From Terrabacter sp. Ter38 (lineage in GTDB: Bacteria; Actinomycetota; Actinomycetes; Actinomycetales; Dermatophilaceae): DNA of 64,000 nt. The stretch lies in NCBI RefSeq assembly GCF_024519435.1, contig NZ_JALJRZ010000004.1, positions 310,001 to 374,000 on the forward strand. Reading direction: 5' to 3'. Shown here one piece after another: positions 1-8,700 of this stretch (positions are counted from its first letter, which is position 1; the number at the start of each line of letters is the position of its first letter). The notes under the pieces were generated by a model. It saw nothing but the letters and a program-made list of their open reading frames with translations, was not told where the DNA came from and did not search any database. The translations under genes and the position numbers were made by a program.

Positions 1-51
1 CGCTGCATCCGGGTGCGCTTCTCGCTGACGAGTCGGTGCGGCGATGCGTAG
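1..51 (+). CDS. 3' end of an upstream eCIS gene (partial)
   Basis: Frame 1 is open from the window edge to a TAG at 49-51 and encodes 16 residues ending RVRFSLTSRCGDA. Third codon positions are mostly G/C, as in the neighbouring genes. The stop overlaps the ATG of the next gene by 8 nt, the tight packing seen throughout this operon. In eCIS loci this place is usually held by a baseplate gene (gp25- or J-like), but 16 residues are too few to identify it. That this is the coding frame is an inference; frame 3 also lacks a stop here. Confidence 0.45.
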   Translation, partial: RCIRVRFSLTSRCGDA

Positions 52-964
52 CCAGAGCGCGGTGACCGCGACCCCCGCCCGCGGGCCCGACCACACCCGG
101 CTCGCGTCGCAGCTGCCTGCCGTCTACCAGGAGGACGAGCTCTCGTTCGCCCAGGTCGACGCCTACCTCGGCCTCGCCGACGAGCTGAGCCACGCCGTCG
201 TCGAGCACCTCGAGGACCTGCTCACGGCGCTCGGGCCCGACGCGACGCTGCGCTGGCCCGCAGCCCTGTCCCTCGACGCGGGGGCCGAGGCGCTCGTGGC
301 GCACCACCTCGAGACCTACGACGAGGTCGCGCGGTGGGCGAGCGTCACCTTCCCGACCAGCTGGCCGGGCACCGAGCGAGGCCTCCAGCAGCGTCGCGAG
401 CTCCTCGCTCGGTGCACGAGGCTGTGGCGCCGCCGCGGCACCCCACGCGGGTTCCTCAGCTGGTTCTGCCTGTGGTTCGACCTTCCGGCCGCCGGCCGGC
501 CCTACCTGCTCGAGCACTTCAAGGCACCGGGTGCCGGCCTCACCGCCGAGCCCTACACCGCGACCCTCTTCGTCCCGACGAGCGTGCCCGTGCCGAGCAC
601 GGGTGACCCGTCGACGGCGAAGGGCTTCGTCGACTGGGAGCGGCGCGAGGAGGCGGTCGACTTCGTGCGGCGCTACGCCCCGGCCCACGTCGACCTGCGC
701 GTCTGCTTCACCGACCCGGCCGTCTTCACCGACCTCGCGGTGCTCGCGTCCCCGCCGACGCTCCCGGCCACGCCCACGGCGGACGAGGTGACGGCATACG
801 CCCTCGCCGTCCAGCAGCAGCAGGCCGACCTCAATGCGCTCCTGTGCTCCGTCGTGTCGGTCGTGAGCCACGCGAGCGGCATCCACCTCTACGAGTGCAT
901 CGACGCCGGCCGAGGCATCGACCGCCTCGGCGTCGGCCTCCTGCCGACCGATTCGACGACGTGA
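44..964 (+). CDS. Phage tail protein I-like baseplate component of an eCIS
   Basis: 306 aa. Residues about 20-150 resemble the phage tail protein I / P2 gpI-like domain: an N-terminal LPAVYQED start, a helical stretch, then RCTRLWRRRGTPRGFLSWFC, the typical RGTPRGL-type signature of this family. Family knowledge places such proteins in the baseplate wedge of contractile tails and of eCIS particles, where they help join sheath, tube and fibres. The C-terminal third holds the FVRRYAPAHVDLRVCF segment common in these proteins. It is the first complete gene of a same-strand run that includes a CIS tape-measure protein, the eCIS ATPase and an eCIS-core protein, which supports the assignment. The ATG overlaps the upstream stop by 8 nt. 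Confidence 0.75.
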   Translation: MRSQSAVTATPARGPDHTRLASQLPAVYQEDELSFAQVDAYLGLADELSHAVVEHLEDLLTALGPDATLRWPAALSLDAGAEALVAHHLETYDEVARWASVTFPTSWPGTERGLQQRRELLARCTRLWRRRGTPRGFLSWFCLWFDLPAAGRPYLLEHFKAPGAGLTAEPYTATLFVPTSVPVPSTGDPSTAKGFVDWERREEAVDFVRRYAPAHVDLRVCFTDPAVFTDLAVLASPPTLPATPTADEVTAYALAVQQQQADLNALLCSVVSVVSHASGIHLYECIDAGRGIDRLGVGLLPTDSTT

Positions 965-984
965 GTCCCGAAGGGAATCCAGCG

Positions 985-3201
985 ATGGCAGACAACCAGT
1001 ACCCCGTCTTCGTGGACGGCCAGACTCTCACCGAGGCCGAGCTCAACGACCTCCGGGACTTCCTCCACCAGCGCGACCGTCTCGTCGGGCGGCTCGTGGG
1101 CTTCGGCGTCAACGCCGGGCTGGGCGGCACGGTCTCGACGCCGACGACCTTGACGGTCGGGCCCGGCCTGGCAATCGACCAGCGCGGTGAGCCGCTGCTC
1201 CTCGGGGTGGAGCAGACACTGCCCCTGCCGCCCGTCGCCGAGTCGGTGACCTATGACTTCGTCGATGCCACGGCCGAAGGGTTCAGCCTCGTCCTCGAGT
1301 CCACCGACGCGATCGAGCCCACCCCGGACTGCGGCGAGTCGGGCTGCGCCGGGCACGCCGAGCTGCACACGCGTGGGGTCGCGCTGCGCATCGTCGCCGG
1401 TCGGGTGACCGGCACGCGGATGGACTTCGCGGCCGAGCCGCTGCTCAGCGTCGAGCCGATCCGGCTCGCCCTCGACTCGTCGCCGATCAACTCCTACCCG
1501 ACCCTGCGCAACGCCATCGCCGCCCGACTGACGAACGGCACCGCGCCCCTCGTCGACCCCACCCTCATCGCCAGGCTCCAGGCCACGTCGATCGCAAGCA
1601 CCGACACGGCGGGCATCCGCGGCTACAAGTGCGGTTGGCTCAACATGGTGCTCTTCGCGACCCTCGACCTGCTGCGCGTCCGCGCCCTGCTGGCGCTCAC
1701 CTGGGACCGCGACACGACGCGGCCGGGTGTCGTCCTCGGCTCGGTGCACCAGGTGGCGGGCGTGTGGGTCTTCGACTGCACCTACCGACACGCGTGGGAG
1801 CCGCCGCGGGGGTTCACCGAGGCCTTCCTCGGCGGGTCGTGCACCGACCCGGCGGGTGCCTTCCGCGACGAGGTCGAGGCGCTCCTGACCGGCTACGCGC
1901 CACCCGACCCGGCACCGGTCGGCGACCCCAAGCCGCCCGTCGCCTGTCCCGTCGGGTCCATCCGCGTCGGCGACCGGTGCGTCAAGATCGTCTTCCCGCC
2001 CAAGGAGATCCCCGACAAGTGGCGGCACACGTGGGTCTTCGACCCGCGCGAGCCGGTCTGGAACCCGCCGATCAAGACGTGGGAGCGGCCCGACGTCGTC
2101 TACGAGCGGCAGCCCATCGACGTGCTCGGCGAGCAGGAGTTCCCGCTCACCGACTTCCTCGGCCACGACGCGAACGACGTCAGGACCGTGCTCGGCGGCT
2201 TCATCACGGGGCAGGGAGCCATCGCCGACGTCCGCGTCATGTCGGCCGGTGACGTCATGACCCTCGACGGCTACGCGCCCGCCGGAGGCTTCGCGGCCTC
2301 GGACTCCGTCGTGCTCGGCACCGACGCGAACGGCGTCGTCGTATCGACGGGCCGCGTCCCGACGGTGCAGAACGTCCGGACCGTGGGGTCGGCGCTCCCG
2401 GCGGCTGTGGGCGCCGCGACCGAGGCGATGGCGGCGGCCACCGAGCTGCGCGGCCTGTCGACCGGCTTCGAGACCCACCTCGGCCAGCTCGACCAGTCGG
2501 TCGCCGGGCTCGGCGGCTCCTTCTCGACGCTCCAGACCGACTTCACGTCGTTCCGCGGCAGCTTCGACGCGGTGACCATCACGAACCGCCTCGGCGAGCT
2601 CGAGTCCGGCATCAAGCGCATCGACACGGTGCAGAACCAGATCGACGTCCTCGCCGGCAAGGTCGAGGTCATCTCGAAGTTCGGCGACGGCATCAAGCTC
2701 GACCCGAAGGCCGGCGGCGGCGGCGTCATCGCCATCGACCCGAACATCGGCACGCACGTCGGGGGCGGCGTCATCGGCGGAGGTGTCATCAGCGGGCCGG
2801 GGGGTGGGGGCGTCATCAGCGGTCCGGGCGTCGGCGGCATCGGCGGTATCGGCGGCATCGTCAAGCCGTCCGGGCAGGTCGACCGCGACCTGGCTCAGGG
2901 AGTTGCCGACTTCGCACGCACGACTGTGGACGCGCTGCGGTCGCTGCCCAACCCGCGCAACCGCAGCTTCAGCAGGTATGCCGCCGCGGCCGACCGCGCC
3001 CACGCCGCGCTCGCGCAGGCGGTGGCGCCGCCGGACACGCCGGAGGAGGCGGTCGAGACGCTCGAACCCGCCGCCCTGACGGCAGCGACGCTCGAGGTCC
3101 TCGGCACGCTCCGGACCCTCGTCAAGGCCGCGGGCGTCCCGAAGGACGTCGGTCGGCAGCTCGACGCGCAGCTGCGTGACCTCGGGGGCCTGGTGCCGTG
3201 A
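985..3201 (+). CDS. Large eCIS accessory/fibre-like protein with Gly-rich repeats
   Basis: 738 aa. I chose ATG 985, preceded by GAAGGG about 10 nt upstream; longer in-frame extensions overlap the previous gene. The N-terminus (FVDGQTLTEAELNDLRDFLH, then GFGVNAGLG and PGLAIDQRGEPLLLG) resembles a group of proteins often found next to eCIS baseplate genes and thought to be baseplate- or fibre-associated. Four cysteines near residues 113-123 and more near 325-335 could bind metal or form disulfides. Residues about 490-560 look like helical coiled coil. Residues about 575-630 are a Gly/Ile/Val repeat (GGGVISGP-type), and the last 100 residues are helical. The role is inferred from context; no catalytic motif was seen. 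Confidence 0.6.
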   Translation: MADNQYPVFVDGQTLTEAELNDLRDFLHQRDRLVGRLVGFGVNAGLGGTVSTPTTLTVGPGLAIDQRGEPLLLGVEQTLPLPPVAESVTYDFVDATAEGFSLVLESTDAIEPTPDCGESGCAGHAELHTRGVALRIVAGRVTGTRMDFAAEPLLSVEPIRLALDSSPINSYPTLRNAIAARLTNGTAPLVDPTLIARLQATSIASTDTAGIRGYKCGWLNMVLFATLDLLRVRALLALTWDRDTTRPGVVLGSVHQVAGVWVFDCTYRHAWEPPRGFTEAFLGGSCTDPAGAFRDEVEALLTGYAPPDPAPVGDPKPPVACPVGSIRVGDRCVKIVFPPKEIPDKWRHTWVFDPREPVWNPPIKTWERPDVVYERQPIDVLGEQEFPLTDFLGHDANDVRTVLGGFITGQGAIADVRVMSAGDVMTLDGYAPAGGFAASDSVVLGTDANGVVVSTGRVPTVQNVRTVGSALPAAVGAATEAMAAATELRGLSTGFETHLGQLDQSVAGLGGSFSTLQTDFTSFRGSFDAVTITNRLGELESGIKRIDTVQNQIDVLAGKVEVISKFGDGIKLDPKAGGGGVIAIDPNIGTHVGGGVIGGGVISGPGGGGVISGPGVGGIGGIGGIVKPSGQVDRDLAQGVADFARTTVDALRSLPNPRNRSFSRYAAAADRAHAALAQAVAPPDTPEEAVETLEPAALTAATLEVLGTLRTLVKAAGVPKDVGRQLDAQLRDLGGLVP

Positions 3202-4409
3202 CCGACGTGGCCGTCGACGTGCTGCGCCTGCGCGGGCCGGGCGCACGACGACTCGCGCGCGTCGCGGCCACGACGCTGCCTGCGGCCCTGGACCGGGCCC
3301 TGGCCGGTGTCGGCGACGTCCGTCTCGAGCACGTGGCCGTGACGCTCGACCTGTCCGTCGACGACTACGACGACGAGACGCTCGCAGTGCTGTGGGCCGA
3401 GGCGATCCGCACGCAGCTGCTCGCCGATGGAGGCGGGCGTCGCGACGTCGTCGCGCCGGGTGGGGATCCGGACGCGTCCCGGGGGCAGGGCTCCAGGCTG
3501 TCGCCGGTCGACGTCGCCACCGCGGCGAGGCTCTGGAGGGCAACGGCCGGTCCGCGTCCCGCAGCGCTTCCCTCCGCCGTGCTCGCCCTGGCCGACCCCC
3601 AGGTGGCGGCGTCGGCCCGCCCGCGGCTCGGCGACGCCGAGTGGAAAGCCCTCGTCGACACGATCGAGAGGGCCCTTGCCCCGCAGGCACGTTCAGGCCC
3701 TGCAGCCGCGGCGGACACGACGCCGTCACGGTCCCTGTCGGACCCGCCCCAGCTGCCTGACGCACCAGCGCCGGACGACGTGTCGACCGGGGACGCACCC
3801 GAGCCGGAGGACGTGGCGCCCACCACCGTTCCGCGCCCGGTCCGTGAGGCCGAGGTGCTCGCCCGGCTCGCGGCCGTCGCCCAGGTCGCGCCGGAGAGCG
3901 GCGCGCCCGTCGTGCTCGCCGACCTCACTCGCGCCGCCGGCATCGTGCTGCTCTATCCGTGGCTCGCCGACCACTGCCGTCGTGCCGAGGCGCTGCACCC
4001 GCGGCTCGACCCGGTCGACGTGCGCGAGGCGGCGCTCGCCGCGGTCGTCGATCCCGATGACCCGTCGCTGGCCGACGACCCACTGGTCCGCCTCCTCGCC
4101 GGGCGGGCACCCGACGTCGGCGTCGAGCCCCGAGCACGTATGCCGCTCAGCGGAGCCCGCGAGATCGCCGAGTCGGCGCACGGCGTGCTCGCCGGCTTCG
4201 CGGGACTGCTGCCGGGCTTCGAGCGGTCGAGCGAGGCCTTCGTGCGGGCGTCCTGGGTCGTGCGTGCCGGACTGCTCGACACCGGCCGCGACCCGGTGCT
4301 GCTCACGGCCGCGACCCACCCGCTCGACGTGCTCCTGCCGCGACTGCCCTACCCCATCGGCCTGCTCAAGCTGCCATGGTCACCGCCCGTCACCGTGAGG
4401 TTCCGGTGA
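3198..4409 (+). CDS. Contractile injection system tape measure-type protein
   Basis: 403 aa; GTG start in a GTGA overlap with the previous stop. The C-terminal half (about residues 230-403) follows the CIS tape-measure family pattern: an AGIVLLYPWLADH segment (family: AGLVLLhPfL), a middle part with SAHGVLAGFAGLLPGFERSSE and FVRASWVVRAGLLDTG (family: LReTFLqReG-L), a DVLLPRLPYPIGL segment, and the closing IKLPWM-like block LLKLPWSPPVTVRFR. The N-terminal part has the VxVLRLRGPGARRLAR start and a Pro/Ala-rich linker near residues 160-215. In eCIS such proteins are tied to tube length or to assembly of the particle interior. It is followed at once by the ATPase gene, the usual order. Confidence 0.8.
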   Translation: MTDVAVDVLRLRGPGARRLARVAATTLPAALDRALAGVGDVRLEHVAVTLDLSVDDYDDETLAVLWAEAIRTQLLADGGGRRDVVAPGGDPDASRGQGSRLSPVDVATAARLWRATAGPRPAALPSAVLALADPQVAASARPRLGDAEWKALVDTIERALAPQARSGPAAAADTTPSRSLSDPPQLPDAPAPDDVSTGDAPEPEDVAPTTVPRPVREAEVLARLAAVAQVAPESGAPVVLADLTRAAGIVLLYPWLADHCRRAEALHPRLDPVDVREAALAAVVDPDDPSLADDPLVRLLAGRAPDVGVEPRARMPLSGAREIAESAHGVLAGFAGLLPGFERSSEAFVRASWVVRAGLLDTGRDPVLLTAATHPLDVLLPRLPYPIGLLKLPWSPPVTVRFR

Positions 4410-5755
4410 GAGCCGGGCCGGAGTCGGTGTCCGGGACCTCCCGGGCCGCAACCGGCGCGCGGGAGGTCGCCGAGCTGCGGGCGGCGTTCGAGATGCTCGA
4501 TGCGCTCGTGGCCGTGCGCATCGAGGAGCGGCGGGGTGGACCCGCCGGCCGACCGCTCGGCATCGAGGGGGACGGTGAAGGCCTGCCGTCGCTCGAACGC
4601 CTTGCGGGAGTCGGCCCGCTCGCCGAGCTCGTCACGCTCACCGGACTGTCCGCCGCCGAGGCGGTCATCCTCGTGGCCGCGGTCGCACCTCACGCCGACG
4701 AGCGCTTCGCCGTGCGCTACGGCGCCCTCACGGATCGCCCCTCCGTCGTCGGCCTGACCGGCGAGGTGGCCCGCACCCTCGTCGCCCGGTCGTTCCGCGG
4801 GCGGCTCGACGCCACCGTCCTGCTCTCGTCGCAGGGCCGGCTGCGCGCGCAGGGGCTGCTGTCCCTCGACCCGCCCGGCGACCTGTCCGGGGTGCTGCGT
4901 CCCGACCCCGCCCTCGTGGCCTGGCTGCTCGGGCTGCCCGTCGAGGTGCCCGTCGCGTCGTCGGACTTCCCGGCGCGCCCGCTCACGACCGTCCACACGC
5001 TGGTTGACGTCGTCCTGCCCGCCACCGCGCGCAGCCGCATCGACGACCTCGCCGCCCGGATCACCCAGCGTGACACCGTCGTCGACGACTGGGGCTTCGG
5101 CGCCCACCACGACAATGCCAGCGGTCTCATCGCACTCTTCCACGGGCCGCCGGGGACCGGGAAGACGATGACGGCCGCGGCGCTGGCAGCGTCGGCGGGC
5201 CTCCCGGCATACCTCGTCGACCTCTCGGCGCTCGTGTCGAAGTACATCGGGGAGACGGAGAAGGCTCTCGCCAAGGTCTTCGAGCGAGCGGCGCGCGAGC
5301 GCTGTGTCCTCGTCTTCGACGAGGCGGATGCGGTCTTCGGGGCGCGCACCGAGGTCGGCGACGCACACGATCGCTACGCCAACCAGGAGGTGTCCTACCT
5401 GCTGTCCCGGGTCGAGCAGCACCCCGGCATCGTCGTCCTCACCTCCAACCTGCTCGCCAACATCGACACGGCCTTCCAGCGGCGCATCCACGTCATGGTC
5501 GAGTTCCCCGAGCCCGGGCCGGGTGAGCGCGAGCGGCTCTGGGCCGCTGTGGCCCCCGCGTCGCTGCCCATGGATCCGGCGATCGACCTGCGCGAGCTCG
5601 CGCGCCGCTTCCCCCTGACCGGCGCGCAGATCCGCGACGCGACGCTCGATGCGGCCTACCTCGCCGCGTCGAACGGTCGGGTCGTCACGACCGCGCACCT
5701 GCTCGACGGCATCCGTCGCCAGTTCGAGAAGGCGGGGCGGACGGTGCCACGGTGA
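4406..5755 (+). CDS. eCIS AAA+ ATPase (Afp15-like)
   Basis: 449 aa from GTG 4406, which overlaps the previous stop as GTGA and has GAGG 6 nt upstream; an ATG at 4376 would add 10 residues but lies inside the previous gene. Central AAA+ module: Walker A GPPGTGKT (about residue 247), Walker B CVLVFDEADAVFG (about 300), sensor 1 VVLTSNLLANID (about 345) and an Arg pair in FQRRIH (about 355), followed by the small helical lid. The pore-loop region YLVDLSALVSKYIGETEKAL is typical of classic-clade AAA proteins. The N-terminal 200 residues are a divergent helical domain. In eCIS loci this ATPase is needed for particle assembly and cargo loading; it sits directly before the eCIS-core gene here. Confidence 0.85.
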   Translation: MRAGPESVSGTSRAATGAREVAELRAAFEMLDALVAVRIEERRGGPAGRPLGIEGDGEGLPSLERLAGVGPLAELVTLTGLSAAEAVILVAAVAPHADERFAVRYGALTDRPSVVGLTGEVARTLVARSFRGRLDATVLLSSQGRLRAQGLLSLDPPGDLSGVLRPDPALVAWLLGLPVEVPVASSDFPARPLTTVHTLVDVVLPATARSRIDDLAARITQRDTVVDDWGFGAHHDNASGLIALFHGPPGTGKTMTAAALAASAGLPAYLVDLSALVSKYIGETEKALAKVFERAARERCVLVFDEADAVFGARTEVGDAHDRYANQEVSYLLSRVEQHPGIVVLTSNLLANIDTAFQRRIHVMVEFPEPGPGERERLWAAVAPASLPMDPAIDLRELARRFPLTGAQIRDATLDAAYLAASNGRVVTTAHLLDGIRRQFEKAGRTVPR

Positions 5756-8700
5756 GCACGCCGGTCACGACCCGCGCGGGACCGGGTCCCGGCCCGAACG
5801 CCGAGCGGGCCGGTTCGACGCGGTCGCCGCGGGATGCCGTCGCGCCGAGGTCACCGGTCGGCGAGGGACCGCCCGTGCTGGGGAGCGTGCCGCGCCCGGT
5901 GGGCGATGCCGCCGTCGTCGCGCTCGACCCGGCCACGACCGCCGGCGGGCTGTCGGCCGTGCAGGCCGAGTGGGGCGTCGACGGTGGCGCCGTCGTGCTC
6001 AGCGGACGGGGGCCCTTCACCGAGCTGACGGGCCGCGCCGGATTCCGGTCCGACGGGTCGCTCGACGGCAGCGTCGAGATGCGAGCTCGCGTCGGCCTGC
6101 TCGGCCTGCACCTCGGCGAGGCGACCTGGCGGGTCGAGGGCTGGGCGCCCGAGCAGCCCGTGGCGGCCCCGGCCGTGACGCTCCGCGGCACGACGCTCGG
6201 CGTCGACCTGCGACCCATCCCGGCGGAGGCCGGCTGGTCGGCGCCCGAGGGCGTCGACGCGCCCCGGAGCGGTGCGCAGGCGACGATCCACCTGCCGGGC
6301 GACGCCACACCGCCGGGACTTCCACTCACGCCACGCGTGGCCGAGGTCTACCGGGGACTGCTCGGCGTCGACGTCAGCGGCATCCGTGTCCACCCGGACT
6401 CCCCCGTCGCAGGCGCGCCCGCCTTCGTCACCGACGCCGACCTCTTCCTCGCGCCCGGCGTCTACGGCGTCGACAGCCCCGAGATGCTCGCCGTGCTCGA
6501 CGCCGCGATCAGGGCCGCGCTGGGCGGCCTCTTCGGCGCCGTCACCGGGGAGCCCGCACCGCTCGTGCCACCCGCCCCGCGCGCCCCGGCGGCACCCCCG
6601 GCCGACACGACCGTGGTGCCGGCCACCGTGCCGGAGCCCGCCTCGACGAGCACGGTCGCCGAAGAGGCGGCCGCACGCACGGGTGAGGCACCGGCGACCG
6701 GTGAGACCGCGGAGCAGGCCACCGCGGCGGTGGCCGCGACGGACGCGGTGGGGGCAGACGCGGTGGGCGCCGACGCGGGGACCGCGGCGGGCGGCATACC
6801 CGGCGGTGACGCGGGCGAGCCGACGGCGGAGGGGGAGTCGGCCCCGCCGGTGGTCGAGCTGATCATGCCTGAGCCGCCCACGACGCTGACCCCCGCGGCC
6901 ACGGCTCGCGGAGGGTCGGTCGCCGGGGCGGTGCGGAGCGCAGCCGGTGCGGCGCGGGACCTGCCGACGGCCGACGCCAACGTCGCCGACTCCCGGGGCG
7001 CCGTCACCGAGCCGCCCGCGGAGACGGCGGCTCGAGCCAGGGAGGAGCTGGCCGCCGAGCTCGGCGAACGGCCCGCGCCGAGCCCCGAGATCGTCGCCTT
7101 GTGCGACCGCATCCGGACGGCGATCCGCGAGAACCGGCCCGAGGACGAGGACCAGCTCCTCGAGACCGATCCCACCCACGAGGCCCAGGCGGCCGGCGCC
7201 ACGATCACGGGGTCCGTGGAGACGCAGACCGCGGAGGTGGGCAGCAGCTACGACGCGATGGGCTCCCCCCCGGCGGGGACACCCGCGCTGAACCCGACCC
7301 CGATCGCCGCCCCGTCACCCACCTCACCGGGGATGGGCGTGGACGCCGCGGGTGCCGCGCCTGACCCGATCCCGCCGGAGAACACCTCACTCGACGCCGA
7401 CGTCGCGGCCACCGACCAGCGGATCGCCGACTCTGGCATCGACACCCGGGTCACGCAGGAGATCCCGGACGGGCCGTTCGCCGAGGCGCGCGCCGCTCGG
7501 GGGGAGCTCGGTGAGGCGGCCCAGCGGACGCCACAGCAGATCCAGGCAGAGCAGCAGCAGGCCATCGACACCGCCCAGGGCGACATGGCCGCACTGCAGC
7601 AGCAGGCGGTCGCGGCCATGCGGGCCTCGCGGTCCGGCACCGTCGGCGCCGTCGCGGGCGGCCAGGGCGGCATGGTCACCTCGGAGGAGCAGACCCGCGA
7701 GTCGGTGTCGACCCGGGCCCAGGGCATCTACGACCAGGCGCAGACGCAGGTCAACGCGCTGCTCGAGCCACTGAGCCGCACCGCGATCGCCCGCTGGGAC
7801 GCCGGCCTCGCTCACCTCTCGCAGGACTTCCACGACACGCTCGACCGGGTCAAGCGCTGGATCGACGAGCGGCACTCCGGCGTCGGCGGCGCGATCCTCG
7901 CCGTCGGCGACTACATCGGGGGCCTGCCCGACTGGGTGACGGACGAGTACAACCGCGCCGAGCGTGAGTTCGGCGACGGCGTCTGCGCCCTGCTCACCGA
8001 CATCTCGAGCGACGTCAACGGTGTCGTCGCCGCAGCGCAGGCCGTCATCAACCATGCCCGTGACGACATCGACACGGCCTTCCGGGCCATGGAGGCGGAG
8101 TTCCCCGAGTGGGCGGCGCAGGAGCGGGCGCGGTTCTCCGGGATGCTCGACGGCCTCAGCCAGCACGTCACCGACGCCCAGACGAGCTTCGTGCGCGACG
8201 TGTCGCAGCGCGCCGTCCAGGCGGTCAACGAGGTGCATGCCGAGGCGCAGGCCCGCCGGGACGAGGCCGGCGGGCTCATCGGTCGGGTCGTCGCGGCCAT
8301 CGAGGAGTTCATCGACGACCCCGTGCGCGCCATCATCAACGGCCTGCTCCGACTCGTCGGGATCCCCCCGGCGGCCTTCTGGGCGTTGATCGCCCGCATC
8401 GAGCAGGTCATCTCCGACATCGCCGACGACCCCGAGAACTTCATCAACAACCTCGTCGCCGGGGTCAAGCAGGGCTTCGAGCAGTTCTTCGACCACTTCG
8501 GCACCCATGTGCTGCACGGCTTCTGGGACTGGCTCTTCTCCGGGCTCGAGACCCCGATCCCGATGCCACGCGACTTTTCGGCGCGCTCCCTCTTCTCCTT
8601 CGCGCTCCAGCTCATGGGCGTCACGTGGCCGCGCGTCCGCGAGATCCTCGTGCGGCACATCGGACCCACCGCGGTCGACGTCATCGAGGCCGCCTGGCAG

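Noticed and set aside
889-3798. 969-codon open frame on the minus strand across the eCIS accessory genes
   Set aside because: Shadow of the plus-strand genes: composition is Arg/Gly/Asp-rich, it crosses three coupled genes, and it has no ribosome site or motif.
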